Assembly (NCBI GenBank): GCA_023299885.1
Contig: JALZUS010000031.1
Coordinates: forward strand, 1 to 49,520
Direction of reading: 5' to 3'
DNA: 49,520 bases
Source: Bdellovibrionales bacterium
GTDB lineage: Bacteria > Bdellovibrionota > Bdellovibrionia > Bdellovibrionales > UBA1609
This document shows positions 7,287 through 15,485 of the stretch, piece after piece; within the stretch, counting starts at the first letter, position 1; every line of letters begins with the position of its first letter. The notes beneath the pieces were generated by a model. The model saw only the letters and a list, made by a program, of their open reading frames with translations. It had not been told where the DNA came from and did not search any database. A program made the position numbers and the translations under genes.

Positions 7287-8591
7287 TTATTTTCCACCAC
7301 TTTTCATAACAAAAAGTCTAACAGGGATTCCTTGCAAATCCCAATTGAGCTTTATTCTTTTTGTCAAAAAACGCCTATAAGCAGGAGTTACTCCTTGTGG
7401 ATGGTTGGCAAAAGCAATAAAGCTAGGCGGCTTTTGATGGGTTTGAGTTAAATAATAAAACTTAACATTTGTCGTACCCCAAACCGGAGCTGGTGCTTGT
7501 CGTATAACTCTATAAAAGAAGTCATTCAGTTTAGATGTTGTAATTCTAAGCCCAAGCTTGCCCCATATATCTTGAATTTCATCAAAAAGCCTATCAATAC
7601 CAGCACCAGTCTTAGCACTACAAAATGTAATCGGTATGTCTGGGAAGAAGTGAAATGTTTTTTCTACTTCAGCTCTAAACCATTTTCTAAACTCTGGGAT
7701 ATCTTGTTTTCCTAAGTCTAACTTATTCGCAACTAATATAACTGGTTTATGTGAGTCTAAAATTTTATCCACTAAGTTAGCATCTAGATCACTAACTCCA
7801 TCAGTGCCATCTATCATTAACAGCACTATGTCAGCACGACGAATAGATTCTTCAGATTTAAATGCAGAAAGTATCTCTATCCCATCCTTACGTTTTGATT
7901 TTCGTCTTAATCCAGCAGTATCCACTAAAGTATAATCAACACCTTCAAAACTAAATGGTGTTTCAACAGAATCTACTGTTGTACCTGCAATATCAGAAAC
8001 CAAAACTCTTTTATGCCCCAGCAAGTAGTTAACCAGTGAGCTCTTGCCCACATTTGGTTTACCTACAATGGCAATCTTTATCCTATCGGCTTTATCTTCT
8101 TTTACTTCAGGCTTATGTTTTATTATCCACTCAACAACGCTATCAACACCATCACGTCTTTCAAAAGAGCATGGCAAAAGATCACAGTTAAATTCATAGA
8201 ATTCAGCCATTTTAACATCTTGTTCAGACTGAGTATCAAGCTTATTTACAGCCACGACAAATGGGAGGCCACTTTCAGAAGCAATTCTTATAATGTCCCT
8301 GTCTTCTGGTATTAAGCCAACGCGGCCATCCATTACAACCACCAAGGCATCAAAAGTTTTCATAATAGATAAGACTTGCTCACGGATAAGTTGTGAAAAA
8401 GTATCTGAAGCCTCTGTAAGGCCGCCAGTATCAACAACTTCAAACTCACTGCCCCACCATTCTGTTTTTTCTAACAGAATGTCTCTTGTCACTCCAGGCT
8501 GGTTTTTAACAACCGCTTTTCTAGTCCTAGTTAATATATTAAACAGAGTCGATTTCCCTACATTAGGACGACCAATTAATGCGACTTTCAC
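7287..8591 (-). CDS. der: ribosome-assembly GTPase Der (EngA)
   Basis: Der has two tandem GTPase domains and a C-terminal KH-like domain and acts in 50S subunit maturation. Both P-loops are visible: GRPNVGKSTLFN close to the N-terminus and GKPNVGKSSLVNYLLG about 180 residues later. The DTGG/DTAG and NKLD motifs are present in each domain. I place the start at a GTG (8591). It has a GGAG SD 5-6 nt upstream and overlaps the era stop as GTGA, and homologs begin right there (VKVALIGRPNVGKS). An in-frame TTG at 8651 would lie inside era. The resulting length is 434 residues, normal for the family. Confidence 0.94.
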   Translation of the reverse strand: MKVALIGRPNVGKSTLFNILTRTRKAVVKNQPGVTRDILLEKTEWWGSEFEVVDTGGLTEASDTFSQLIREQVLSIMKTFDALVVVMDGRVGLIPEDRDIIRIASESGLPFVVAVNKLDTQSEQDVKMAEFYEFNCDLLPCSFERRDGVDSVVEWIIKHKPEVKEDKADRIKIAIVGKPNVGKSSLVNYLLGHKRVLVSDIAGTTVDSVETPFSFEGVDYTLVDTAGLRRKSKRKDGIEILSAFKSEESIRRADIVLLMIDGTDGVSDLDANLVDKILDSHKPVILVANKLDLGKQDIPEFRKWFRAEVEKTFHFFPDIPITFCSAKTGAGIDRLFDEIQDIWGKLGLRITTSKLNDFFYRVIRQAPAPVWGTTNVKFYYLTQTHQKPPSFIAFANHPQGVTPAYRRFLTKRIKLNWDLQGIPVRLFVMKSGGK

Positions 8592-9490
8592 TTTTTCTCC
8601 GAACCGACAAAATAGCCAAACTCTTTCATAAAAGAGTCTTCTTTTTGCCAATTTTTTCTAACTTTTACTTCAAGATTTAAATAAACTTTTCTGTCCCATA
8701 ATTTAGCTAATTTTTCTCTAGATAAAGAACCTATACGCTTAATGCCTGCGCCTGACTTACCAACAACCATGGCTTTATGGTTTTCTTTAGCTAGCACAAT
8801 TTCAGCAAAAATCTTAACAAGCTCTGGGTCACCTTCATTAATCTGCCTAACCCTTATCGCTAAATTATAAGGGATTTCCTGATGAAGGCACTCAAAACAC
8901 TGGCCCCTAATAATTTCAGAAGTAAGCTCCCTGTAATTGTGAGTTGTATACAGATCTTCATCATAAAGAGGAGCCTGAGCTTCTGGCAATAACTCGTGCA
9001 CTTTATCAAAAAACTTCTGTTTCCAACCTTCTTTTCTTACTGACGACTCTAAGTATGGAATATTTTTTTCAGACAAATACATCTTAAGATAATCACGTCT
9101 TAAAATTTTAGGTAAATCTGTTTTAGTAATCAATGCAAAAAAGGGCTTACCTGATTTCTCTACAATCTCGACAATCTCTTTTAAAGACTCAATATCATTA
9201 CAGTCGATATTTAAAACAGCCACTAACACGTCGCTCTCTTCTACAATCGACTCAAACTCTTTACTTAAAAAGTTATTAATGCCTGCTGTTTTCTTAATAA
9301 ACCCTGGAGCATCTACAAATATAACTTGTTGTTTTTTTTCAGTATGTATCCCTAAAATTCTCTGCCTTGTAGTTTGGGCTTTAGACGTTACAACAGAAAG
9401 CTCTTCTTCTAAAAGATGGTTCACTAAACTGCTTTTTCCTGCATTAGGCAGGCCCATAAGACCCACAAACCCAGCTTTATAATTATCCAT
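8588..9490 (-). CDS. era: GTPase Era
   Basis: This 300-residue Era GTPase binds the 3' end of 16S rRNA during 30S assembly. G1 is GLPNAGKSSLVN (residues about 14-25). The effector region with TTRQRILGI, G3 VDAPG and G4 TKTD follow. The C-terminal KH domain carries VVGKSGAGIKRIG. Its ATG overlaps the rnc stop by 1 bp and its stop overlaps the der GTG by 4 bp, so the three ribosome-maturation genes are translationally coupled. Confidence 0.96.
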   Translation of the reverse strand: MDNYKAGFVGLMGLPNAGKSSLVNHLLEEELSVVTSKAQTTRQRILGIHTEKKQQVIFVDAPGFIKKTAGINNFLSKEFESIVEESDVLVAVLNIDCNDIESLKEIVEIVEKSGKPFFALITKTDLPKILRRDYLKMYLSEKNIPYLESSVRKEGWKQKFFDKVHELLPEAQAPLYDEDLYTTHNYRELTSEIIRGQCFECLHQEIPYNLAIRVRQINEGDPELVKIFAEIVLAKENHKAMVVGKSGAGIKRIGSLSREKLAKLWDRKVYLNLEVKVRKNWQKEDSFMKEFGYFVGSEKK

Positions 9491-10176
9491 TACTGACTAC
9501 TTTCTGATAGCTTTACTAGCGCTTTTTGAGCTGCATTTTGCTCAGCTTCTTTTTTACTTTTTCCTTGTCCAGATCCTGCAACTTTATCGCCTATTAAGAC
9601 CTCTACAAAAAACTCTTTTAAGTGAGATGGGCCTTCTTCGGCAGTCACTCTATATGTAGGGGTGACTTTTTGATTTTTTTGTACCTGCTCTTGCAATTCA
9701 GTTTTATGGTCACTGATGTCGATAAGACTAATATTTTTTAAATGTTCTTTAAAAGCAAGCTCAATAAAACCTTCAGCCTTAGAGTATTCTGAGTCTAAAA
9801 ATATAGCTCCAACAACCGCTTCAAAAGTTGATGATAAAAGTCTTTTATTAGAGCGACCACCATGTTTTTCTTCGCCAGCGCCCAAAAGCAAATACTCACC
9901 CAGCTTTAACTCTTGCGCCACTAAACTTAATGAAGCCTCACCCACTAAATAAGATTTTACTTTAGAAAGCTCTCCTTCAGACTTGTAGGGGTACTGAATA
10001 TATAAAAGATAAGTAATGGCACACCCAAGCACAGAATCCCCTAAAAACTCTAGGCGTTCGTTATTAACCTCTAAAGTTTCTGAAGCTTCTTCAGTATAAG
10101 AAGAATGCATAAAGGCCAGCTTTAGCAAATCTTTATTTTTAAACTTATAGTTTATTATTTTTTCTAAATCTTTCAC
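9490..10176 (-). CDS. rnc: ribonuclease III
   Basis: This is a double-strand-specific endoribonuclease that processes rRNA and structured mRNAs. The 228-residue protein has the signature NERLEFLGDSVLGCA (about 39-53), a second acidic motif FEAVVGAIFLD, and a C-terminal dsRNA-binding domain (about 155-225) ending GKSKKEAEQNAAQKAL. Length is normal. Its ATG overlaps the mtaB stop by 4 bp (ATGA). Confidence 0.96.
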   Translation of the reverse strand: MKDLEKIINYKFKNKDLLKLAFMHSSYTEEASETLEVNNERLEFLGDSVLGCAITYLLYIQYPYKSEGELSKVKSYLVGEASLSLVAQELKLGEYLLLGAGEEKHGGRSNKRLLSSTFEAVVGAIFLDSEYSKAEGFIELAFKEHLKNISLIDISDHKTELQEQVQKNQKVTPTYRVTAEEGPSHLKEFFVEVLIGDKVAGSGQGKSKKEAEQNAAQKALVKLSESSQ

Positions 10177-11489
10177 TCGCCGACCGAACCTAATAATTGG
10201 CCACTTAATAGTGACGGCTCGTTAGCTGAGTTAACTTTAATTTTATAAAGCTGCCCACGGACAAGATCATTACTATTAAGCTTATCACTACAGTCTATCT
10301 GTACCTTCCAGTAGTCTTCTGTTAAGCCGTAAGTTTTATCATTTTTAGAGTTTAAAAGAAGTAGCTGTTTTTCTTGACCTACTTGCTCTAAAGCTCTTTG
10401 AGCGAGCCTCTGGTGGCTTAACTGACGCAAATCTTTTGCTCTTTGCATAATTAAAGAACGGTCCCACTGCCCATCAAGTTTATTTGCATAAACACCTGGC
10501 CTTGGAGAATAAGGGAAAACATGGATTTGTGACCAAGGCAAAGAAGCTAGTCTGTCGTAAGTTTCTTTATACTCTTGCTCTGTTTCACCAGGAAAACCTA
10601 CGATAACATCCATACCTACAAAAGCCCTAGGTACATATTTTTGTATAGAATTTAAAGCAAGCTCTACAGACTTAGCGTCATACTTTCGCTTCATATCTTT
10701 TAGTACTTTTGTTTGAGCGCTTTGAATACTCATATGAAAATGCGGGCAAAGCCTATTGTCAGAATACAAATCTAAAAGCCTAGGAGTTAGCTCTATAGGC
10801 TCTAAACTTGTAAGCCTTAGCCTTGGCATCCTTGTCTTAAGCAAAACAGCTTCTACTAAATCTTCAAGATTCGATTTAGATGATTCATCATAATAATCAC
10901 CAATATGAACACCTGTTAAAATAGCTTCATTAATGCCCTTTAAACTAAGCTCATTAATTTTATTAATAATGTAACTAACAGATAAGGACCTACTTTTACC
11001 TCTAGCAAATGGAATTACACAAAAAGTACAAAAACTATTACATCCATCTTGAATTTTAACAAAGGCCCTTGTTTTTGAAGAAACAACGCCTCCGCCCTCT
11101 TCTAGGTCTGTTTTCTTGAAAATATTAGATTTATAAACTTTTTGAGTCAGCAAATCCTTATTCAGCTTATCTATTAAAACTTCTAGCTCACTCTTATGTG
11201 AATTAGCAACTATAAGGTCTACACCCGGCAGGTCAGTAAAAAACTCTGTATCCACTTGAGCCGCACAACCTGTAACAACAACTTTACAAAAAGGGTCTTT
11301 TACTTTTAGCTTTCTAATTGTTCTTTTAGCTTCTTTACTAGCTTCCTCTGTAACCGCACAAGTGTTTAATACATGAACTCTGGGCGCAGCTGTTTCCTGT
11401 TCCCACCCGGCTGCAGAAAATCTTTTTTCTAATAAACTGCTGTCATAAGTATTTACTTTACAACCAAAAGTATGGATTTGATAGTTCAT
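10173..11489 (-). CDS. mtaB: tRNA t6A37 methylthiotransferase MtaB (radical SAM)
   Basis: This enzyme adds a methylthio group to t6A37 of ANN-decoding tRNAs. The N-terminal cluster-binding cysteines lie in HTFGCKVNTYD, NTCAVTEEA and TGCAAQ. The radical-SAM CX3CX2C is GCNSFCTFCVIPFARG. A C-terminal TRAM-like region follows. FGCKVN in place of FGCQMN separates MtaB from MiaB. I prefer the second ATG (11489, 438 residues): it overlaps the mnmA stop as ATGA and has GGAGG at a proper distance, whereas the ATG at 11498 lies right against that SD. Together with mnmA and the desulfurase this forms a tRNA thiolation module. Confidence 0.93.
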   Translation of the reverse strand: MNYQIHTFGCKVNTYDSSLLEKRFSAAGWEQETAAPRVHVLNTCAVTEEASKEAKRTIRKLKVKDPFCKVVVTGCAAQVDTEFFTDLPGVDLIVANSHKSELEVLIDKLNKDLLTQKVYKSNIFKKTDLEEGGGVVSSKTRAFVKIQDGCNSFCTFCVIPFARGKSRSLSVSYIINKINELSLKGINEAILTGVHIGDYYDESSKSNLEDLVEAVLLKTRMPRLRLTSLEPIELTPRLLDLYSDNRLCPHFHMSIQSAQTKVLKDMKRKYDAKSVELALNSIQKYVPRAFVGMDVIVGFPGETEQEYKETYDRLASLPWSQIHVFPYSPRPGVYANKLDGQWDRSLIMQRAKDLRQLSHQRLAQRALEQVGQEKQLLLLNSKNDKTYGLTEDYWKVQIDCSDKLNSNDLVRGQLYKIKVNSANEPSLLSGQLLGSVGE

Positions 11490-12613
11490 CGAATCCATCC
11501 TCCACCTAGAAGCTGTGAATTCCTATAAACCACTGCTGCCTGGCCAGGGGTGATGGCACGCTGAGGGCTCTCAAAAACTAACTTATAACCCTGCCCTTCT
11601 TTTTTAAGTTTAGCTGGAGCTCCTTTGTGTTGAAAACGCACTTTTACATCTAAGACATCTTCATCACTAAAGCTATCTAACCAGTTTGTGTTTTCTATAT
11701 ACGCTTCGCTACTATAAAGGCTTTCTTCTTCACCCAACCAAACATCGCCATTAGAGGCATCTGTTTTTATTACATAAAGCGGTACATTCGAGGAAACACC
11801 TAATTGCTTCCTCTGTCCATAAGTAAAATTATGAATCCCAGAATGCTGACCTAACACTTTACCACTTGGGAACTTTTTAATGTCTCCTGGCGTATAAAGG
11901 TCATCGGCAACATGGTCTTCAATGAATTTTTTGTAGCCAGACTTACCAATAAAACAAATACCAGTAGAGTCCTTTTTTTGAGCTACACCAATTTCTTTGT
12001 CTTCTGCATACTTCCTGAGCTCTGGCTTTGTCCAAGTCCCAACTGGAAATAATAAATGATCAATAATTTCCGGCTTAAGTGTAAATAAAAAGTAAGTTTG
12101 ATCTTTCCAAGTATCAGAGCTTGTATAGATTTGAGTCTTACCTTCTTCAGTTTTTATTTTTTGTGCATAATGCCCTGTTGCTAAATAATCGCAGCCCAAC
12201 TCTTTCATTTTTTTATACAAGTGATCAAATTTTAAAAAGGTATTACAATTAACACAAGGTATAGGCGTCTTGCCTTCCATGTAGTCATCTAAAAATTGAT
12301 CGATAACATAAGCCTGAAACTTATCTTCACAGTTGATAACATAAAAAGGAATGCCCAGCTGGTCAGCTACAGCACGAGCATCATCAACATCAACGCTTGA
12401 GCAACAAGTCCCTGCACTTTTTGCATTAGCTTGCACTTCCCCAGGCTTAGAGGTGATATCACATGTGTTTTTTGTATAGTCCCAAACCTGCATGGTACAG
12501 CCGATAACATCATAGCCCTGTTCTTTTAAAACAGCTGCAGCGACAGAGCTATCCACTCCACCACTCATAGCGACTAAAACTCTAGGTTTAGAATTTGATA
12601 ATTTATAATCCAT
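11486..12613 (-). CDS. mnmA: tRNA-specific 2-thiouridylase MnmA
   Basis: This enzyme activates U34 of Glu, Gln and Lys tRNAs with ATP and inserts sulfur to form 2-thiouridine. The 375-residue protein has the PP-loop SGGVDSS at 17-23. The catalytic cysteine pair is CVNC (120-123, in PIPCVNCNTFLKFD) with TGICFIG (Cys220). It ends in the typical beta-barrel region (RAITPGQAAVVY). An extra cysteine-containing insertion at about 50-72 (CDITSKPG..GTCCSS) fits the longer MnmA group found in several deltaproteobacteria and Bacteroidetes. That comparison is from memory. It sits 26 bp downstream of a cysteine desulfurase, its probable sulfur source. Confidence 0.95.
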   Translation of the reverse strand: MDYKLSNSKPRVLVAMSGGVDSSVAAAVLKEQGYDVIGCTMQVWDYTKNTCDITSKPGEVQANAKSAGTCCSSVDVDDARAVADQLGIPFYVINCEDKFQAYVIDQFLDDYMEGKTPIPCVNCNTFLKFDHLYKKMKELGCDYLATGHYAQKIKTEEGKTQIYTSSDTWKDQTYFLFTLKPEIIDHLLFPVGTWTKPELRKYAEDKEIGVAQKKDSTGICFIGKSGYKKFIEDHVADDLYTPGDIKKFPSGKVLGQHSGIHNFTYGQRKQLGVSSNVPLYVIKTDASNGDVWLGEEESLYSSEAYIENTNWLDSFSDEDVLDVKVRFQHKGAPAKLKKEGQGYKLVFESPQRAITPGQAAVVYRNSQLLGGGWIR

Positions 12614-12639
12614 TGCTGAAGTTCTTTCTTTTTAACCAA

Positions 12640-13812
12640 TCAAAAAAGCTCGCGCTGCCTTTTAACAACTTTAACGAGAGCTTTTAAAAAATTATCAATT
12701 TCTTCTTTTGTTGTTTTCCAACCTAAGCTCACTCGCAACGAGGACTGCGCCTCTTCTTTGCTAAAGCCCATAGCTAATAAAACTGGGCTTGGCTCTGGGT
12801 TTCCAGAACTGCAGGCAGCACCTGTGCTTACCGCAAAACCTTCAACATCTAAATTAATTAATAATGTTTCTCCATCAATATTCTTTATAATTAAATGACT
12901 GGTGTTTGGCAGCCTTAAGTTACCCTTTCCGGTAATTTCTACATTAGAAATTTGCTTTTCCACCTCAACTTCAAAATAATCACGTAATTCTTTCACTAAT
13001 TGAGGCGGTTCAGCCACTAACGAACTCTGGGACATAAGGCTCATAGAGGCAATAGCCATTGTGTTTTCAGTGCCAGCTCTGCGACCTCGCTCCTGCCCCC
13101 CACCGTTAATAAGCGGATCTAGAGGCGTTTGGCCTTTACAATAAAGAGCACCAGCTCCCTTTAAGGCATAAAATTTATGGCCTGAAAAACTAGCCATATC
13201 AACATTATAATCTTTAACATTAAACTTCACTTTACCAAAAGTTTGAACGGCATCACAATGAAAGTAAGCTTTATGCTCATGCGCCATTTCCACCATTTTT
13301 TTAATAGGAAAAATATGCCCTGTTTCATTGTTAGCAAACATTATAGAAACCAAAGCTGTCTTTTCTGACAAGCAGTTTTTGTAAAACTCTAAATCAATTT
13401 CACCTGCTTTATTCACCGGAATAAAATGAACCTTAATACCCCATGTGTCTTTTAAAAATTGAGCTTGTTTAATGATACATGGATGCTCTACAGCGGTGGT
13501 TATAAATTCATTTTTACCTAAAAACTGAGCCTTGTTTTTTATGGCTGAAAAAAAACCTTTTATTGCTAAATTGTTGGCCTCGCTGCCACCACTTGTAAAA
13601 ATTATTTCTAAAGGGCTTATAGCTCCAACATTTTTAGCCATTGATATATGAGCTTCACGCATTATCCTTTTTGGCTCACGAGAGACCCTGTGTATAGAGC
13701 TGGGGTTACCCCAGTGGCCAGCCCACTCCACTATAGAATCGACCACATCAGCCGAAGGTCTAGTCGTCGCATTATGGTCTAAATATATTGGATCTGACAT
13801 AGGCAGAAACAT
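12640..13812 (-). CDS. cysteine desulfurase (NifS/IscS group)
   Basis: This is a PLP-dependent enzyme that releases sulfur from cysteine as an enzyme-bound persulfide. The 390-residue protein has the family start YLDHNATT, TSGGSEANNLAIKG (cofactor phosphate region), TAVEHP (His110), the PLP lysine in SGHK (Lys213) and the nucleophilic cysteine in GAACSSG (Cys334), within the long flexible loop of IscS/NifS types. No iscU, iscA or nif gene is adjacent. Instead mnmA follows, suggesting a role in tRNA thiolation. The start is uncertain: ATG at 13800 (MSDPIYLDH) fits homolog length slightly better than 13812, and neither has a strong SD. Confidence 0.9.
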   Translation of the reverse strand: MFLPMSDPIYLDHNATTRPSADVVDSIVEWAGHWGNPSSIHRVSREPKRIMREAHISMAKNVGAISPLEIIFTSGGSEANNLAIKGFFSAIKNKAQFLGKNEFITTAVEHPCIIKQAQFLKDTWGIKVHFIPVNKAGEIDLEFYKNCLSEKTALVSIMFANNETGHIFPIKKMVEMAHEHKAYFHCDAVQTFGKVKFNVKDYNVDMASFSGHKFYALKGAGALYCKGQTPLDPLINGGGQERGRRAGTENTMAIASMSLMSQSSLVAEPPQLVKELRDYFEVEVEKQISNVEITGKGNLRLPNTSHLIIKNIDGETLLINLDVEGFAVSTGAACSSGNPEPSPVLLAMGFSKEEAQSSLRVSLGWKTTKEEIDNFLKALVKVVKRQRELF

Positions 13813-13839
13813 ACCACAGCCTAATTATCTAAGTCTAGA

Positions 13840-15072
13840 ATGGAATCTGCCGATAACTATACTATGGGAAATATAAGAGATTTAGAATGGCAAAGCAGTT
13901 TATCGGTTAACCCAGAGAAGCTACAAGAGATTTTAGCTTCATGCCCTGAAGGTCAAAACTTAACTTACTGGTGCCTTAAAAACCAAGCTTTAGAAAGCTC
14001 GATATATCTTGAGTGGGCTAAAGAACACTACTCCCTGCCATTACTTTCTGACTCTTTCTTTTTTGACCAAAAATACTATATACAAAATATCTATGCACAG
14101 TTTCAAGATAAAGAACTCTGGAATGTAAACGCAATCCCCGTAGCTGAATGGGATGACATTTTATTTGTAGCAACAACAGAGCCCACTACTCTTGGCTATT
14201 TCGATAAAAAAGTACAATTTCTATTAGTTTCTCAAGATGTCTTAGAGGTGCAATGGCACAAATTTAACTCGACATACACTGGCCCAACGATGGCAGAAGC
14301 AGCTACTACAGTGAAGCCCGCTAACGATTCTATACCTCAGCGCTCACAACTAGAAGAGACTAACTCTAGCACAGAAGATGTTATAGCTGACCTTGCACTG
14401 CTATCTAATAATATCTCTACTGATGCCATAAGTTTAGACGCCGAGCTAGGTTCAACTGAAAGTGCTCTGGCAGAACTTGAGCTTACTTCTACTAATATTA
14501 ATACATCCAGAGAAGCTTTAGAAATTACACATTCAGATGCTAGCGACATTTTAGCTGAGCTAGAACAAGCCACAAATATATCTACAAGCCCTTCTTCAGA
14601 GCAAACACCTATTGAAAAAGAATTTGAAGATCAAATCTCTACATCAAATATTTTTGAAACTATTAATCAACAGTTTAAAGCTAGCATGGTTTTAAGTTAT
14701 GACACCAATGCTCAAACAGTAACACCTGTAAGCCATGATGGCACCTGGGATGAATCTACCCAATTTAATAGCCCTTATGATATCAGCAAACCCTGCGCCT
14801 TTAATATTGTTATAAAAACAAAAAAAGCTTTTCACGGTAAAGCTTTTCCTAATACTGCTAATAAAAACTTTTTTAAACAAGTAGGTCATGCGGTATTACC
14901 ACCCCACATATCACTCTGCCCTATTCATAATAATAGTAGTGATGTTATTGGATTTTTACTAAGTATTGGGGAAACCGGTCAAAGTGCTAAAAACATCGAA
15001 AGCCTATCGTTTGCAGAACAATGTGCCGCTGATATGGTAGGCCTTCTTGAAAGCGCTCAGAGCGCAGCCTAA
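13840..15072 (+). CDS. hypothetical protein with a GspE/PilB N-terminal-like domain
   Basis: This 410-residue soluble protein falls into three parts. Residues about 8-140 resemble the N-terminal domain of type II secretion and pilus ATPases (MshEN/GspE-N): a short helical part, then IPVAEWDDILFVATTEPT..VQFLLVSQDVL, which recalls the familiar 'P.....d..L.vA..dP' pattern. Residues about 150-270 are Ser/Thr/Glu-rich with repeated L(A/S)ELE-type motifs, probably disordered. Residues about 270-410 form a second folded domain of unknown type. No ATPase domain follows. Some members of that N-domain family bind c-di-GMP. It diverges from the desulfurase by 27 bp, and its stop overlaps the tsaE stop. 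Confidence 0.6.
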   Translation: MESADNYTMGNIRDLEWQSSLSVNPEKLQEILASCPEGQNLTYWCLKNQALESSIYLEWAKEHYSLPLLSDSFFFDQKYYIQNIYAQFQDKELWNVNAIPVAEWDDILFVATTEPTTLGYFDKKVQFLLVSQDVLEVQWHKFNSTYTGPTMAEAATTVKPANDSIPQRSQLEETNSSTEDVIADLALLSNNISTDAISLDAELGSTESALAELELTSTNINTSREALEITHSDASDILAELEQATNISTSPSSEQTPIEKEFEDQISTSNIFETINQQFKASMVLSYDTNAQTVTPVSHDGTWDESTQFNSPYDISKPCAFNIVIKTKKAFHGKAFPNTANKNFFKQVGHAVLPPHISLCPIHNNSSDVIGFLLSIGETGQSAKNIESLSFAEQCAADMVGLLESAQSAA

Positions 15073-15485
15073 TAACCCAAAGTCCGCTCGCCAGAACTCC
15101 CCTTAACAAAGTTAAGGTTATGAGTCTTATGCTGGGTACTGATATCAAATTTATTAGCCCACTCGATAAAGACATAAGCAAAATCAGATTCAAATAAATC
15201 CCAAAACCCGATTTGTTCTAGCTCATCTGCGGACTCTACTCGGTACAAATCAATATGATAAACATCCTTACCACCTAGCTCATATTTATTAATAATTGAG
15301 TAACTTGGTGACGAGACCTCAGACTCATTTAAGCCTAAATGCGCTAAACAGTATTTTACAAACTGAGTTTTACCTGCAGACAAATCACCGTTAAGCAATA
15401 GCACGGCAGGTTCTGGCAGCTCCCCTATAAATTTTTTAGAAAAATCATTGAGCTTATCAAGTGTTGAAATATCAACTGCTGTCAT
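15069..15485 (-). CDS. tsaE: tRNA threonylcarbamoyladenosine biosynthesis ATPase TsaE
   Basis: TsaE powers the TsaB-TsaD-TsaE complex that installs t6A37, the very base that MtaB then methylthiolates. The 138-residue protein shows a Walker A of the family type, LNGDLSAGKTQFVKYCL. SPSYSIINKY follows, then the acidic HIDLYRVESADELEQIGFWDLF and FIEWANKF. Its ATG overlaps the glmM stop by 1 bp (TAATG), making it the last gene of the tilS-ftsH-cdaA-cdaR-glmM run. Its own stop shares the bases CTAA with the convergent gene. Confidence 0.93.
   Translation of the reverse strand: MTAVDISTLDKLNDFSKKFIGELPEPAVLLLNGDLSAGKTQFVKYCLAHLGLNESEVSSPSYSIINKYELGGKDVYHIDLYRVESADELEQIGFWDLFESDFAYVFIEWANKFDISTQHKTHNLNFVKGSSGERTLGY

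Noticed and set aside
8592..8651. TTG start for der 60 bp upstream of the chosen GTG
   Set aside because: It would extend der into era and add 20 residues without family similarity. The GTG has an SD, a GTGA overlap and the conserved N-terminus.
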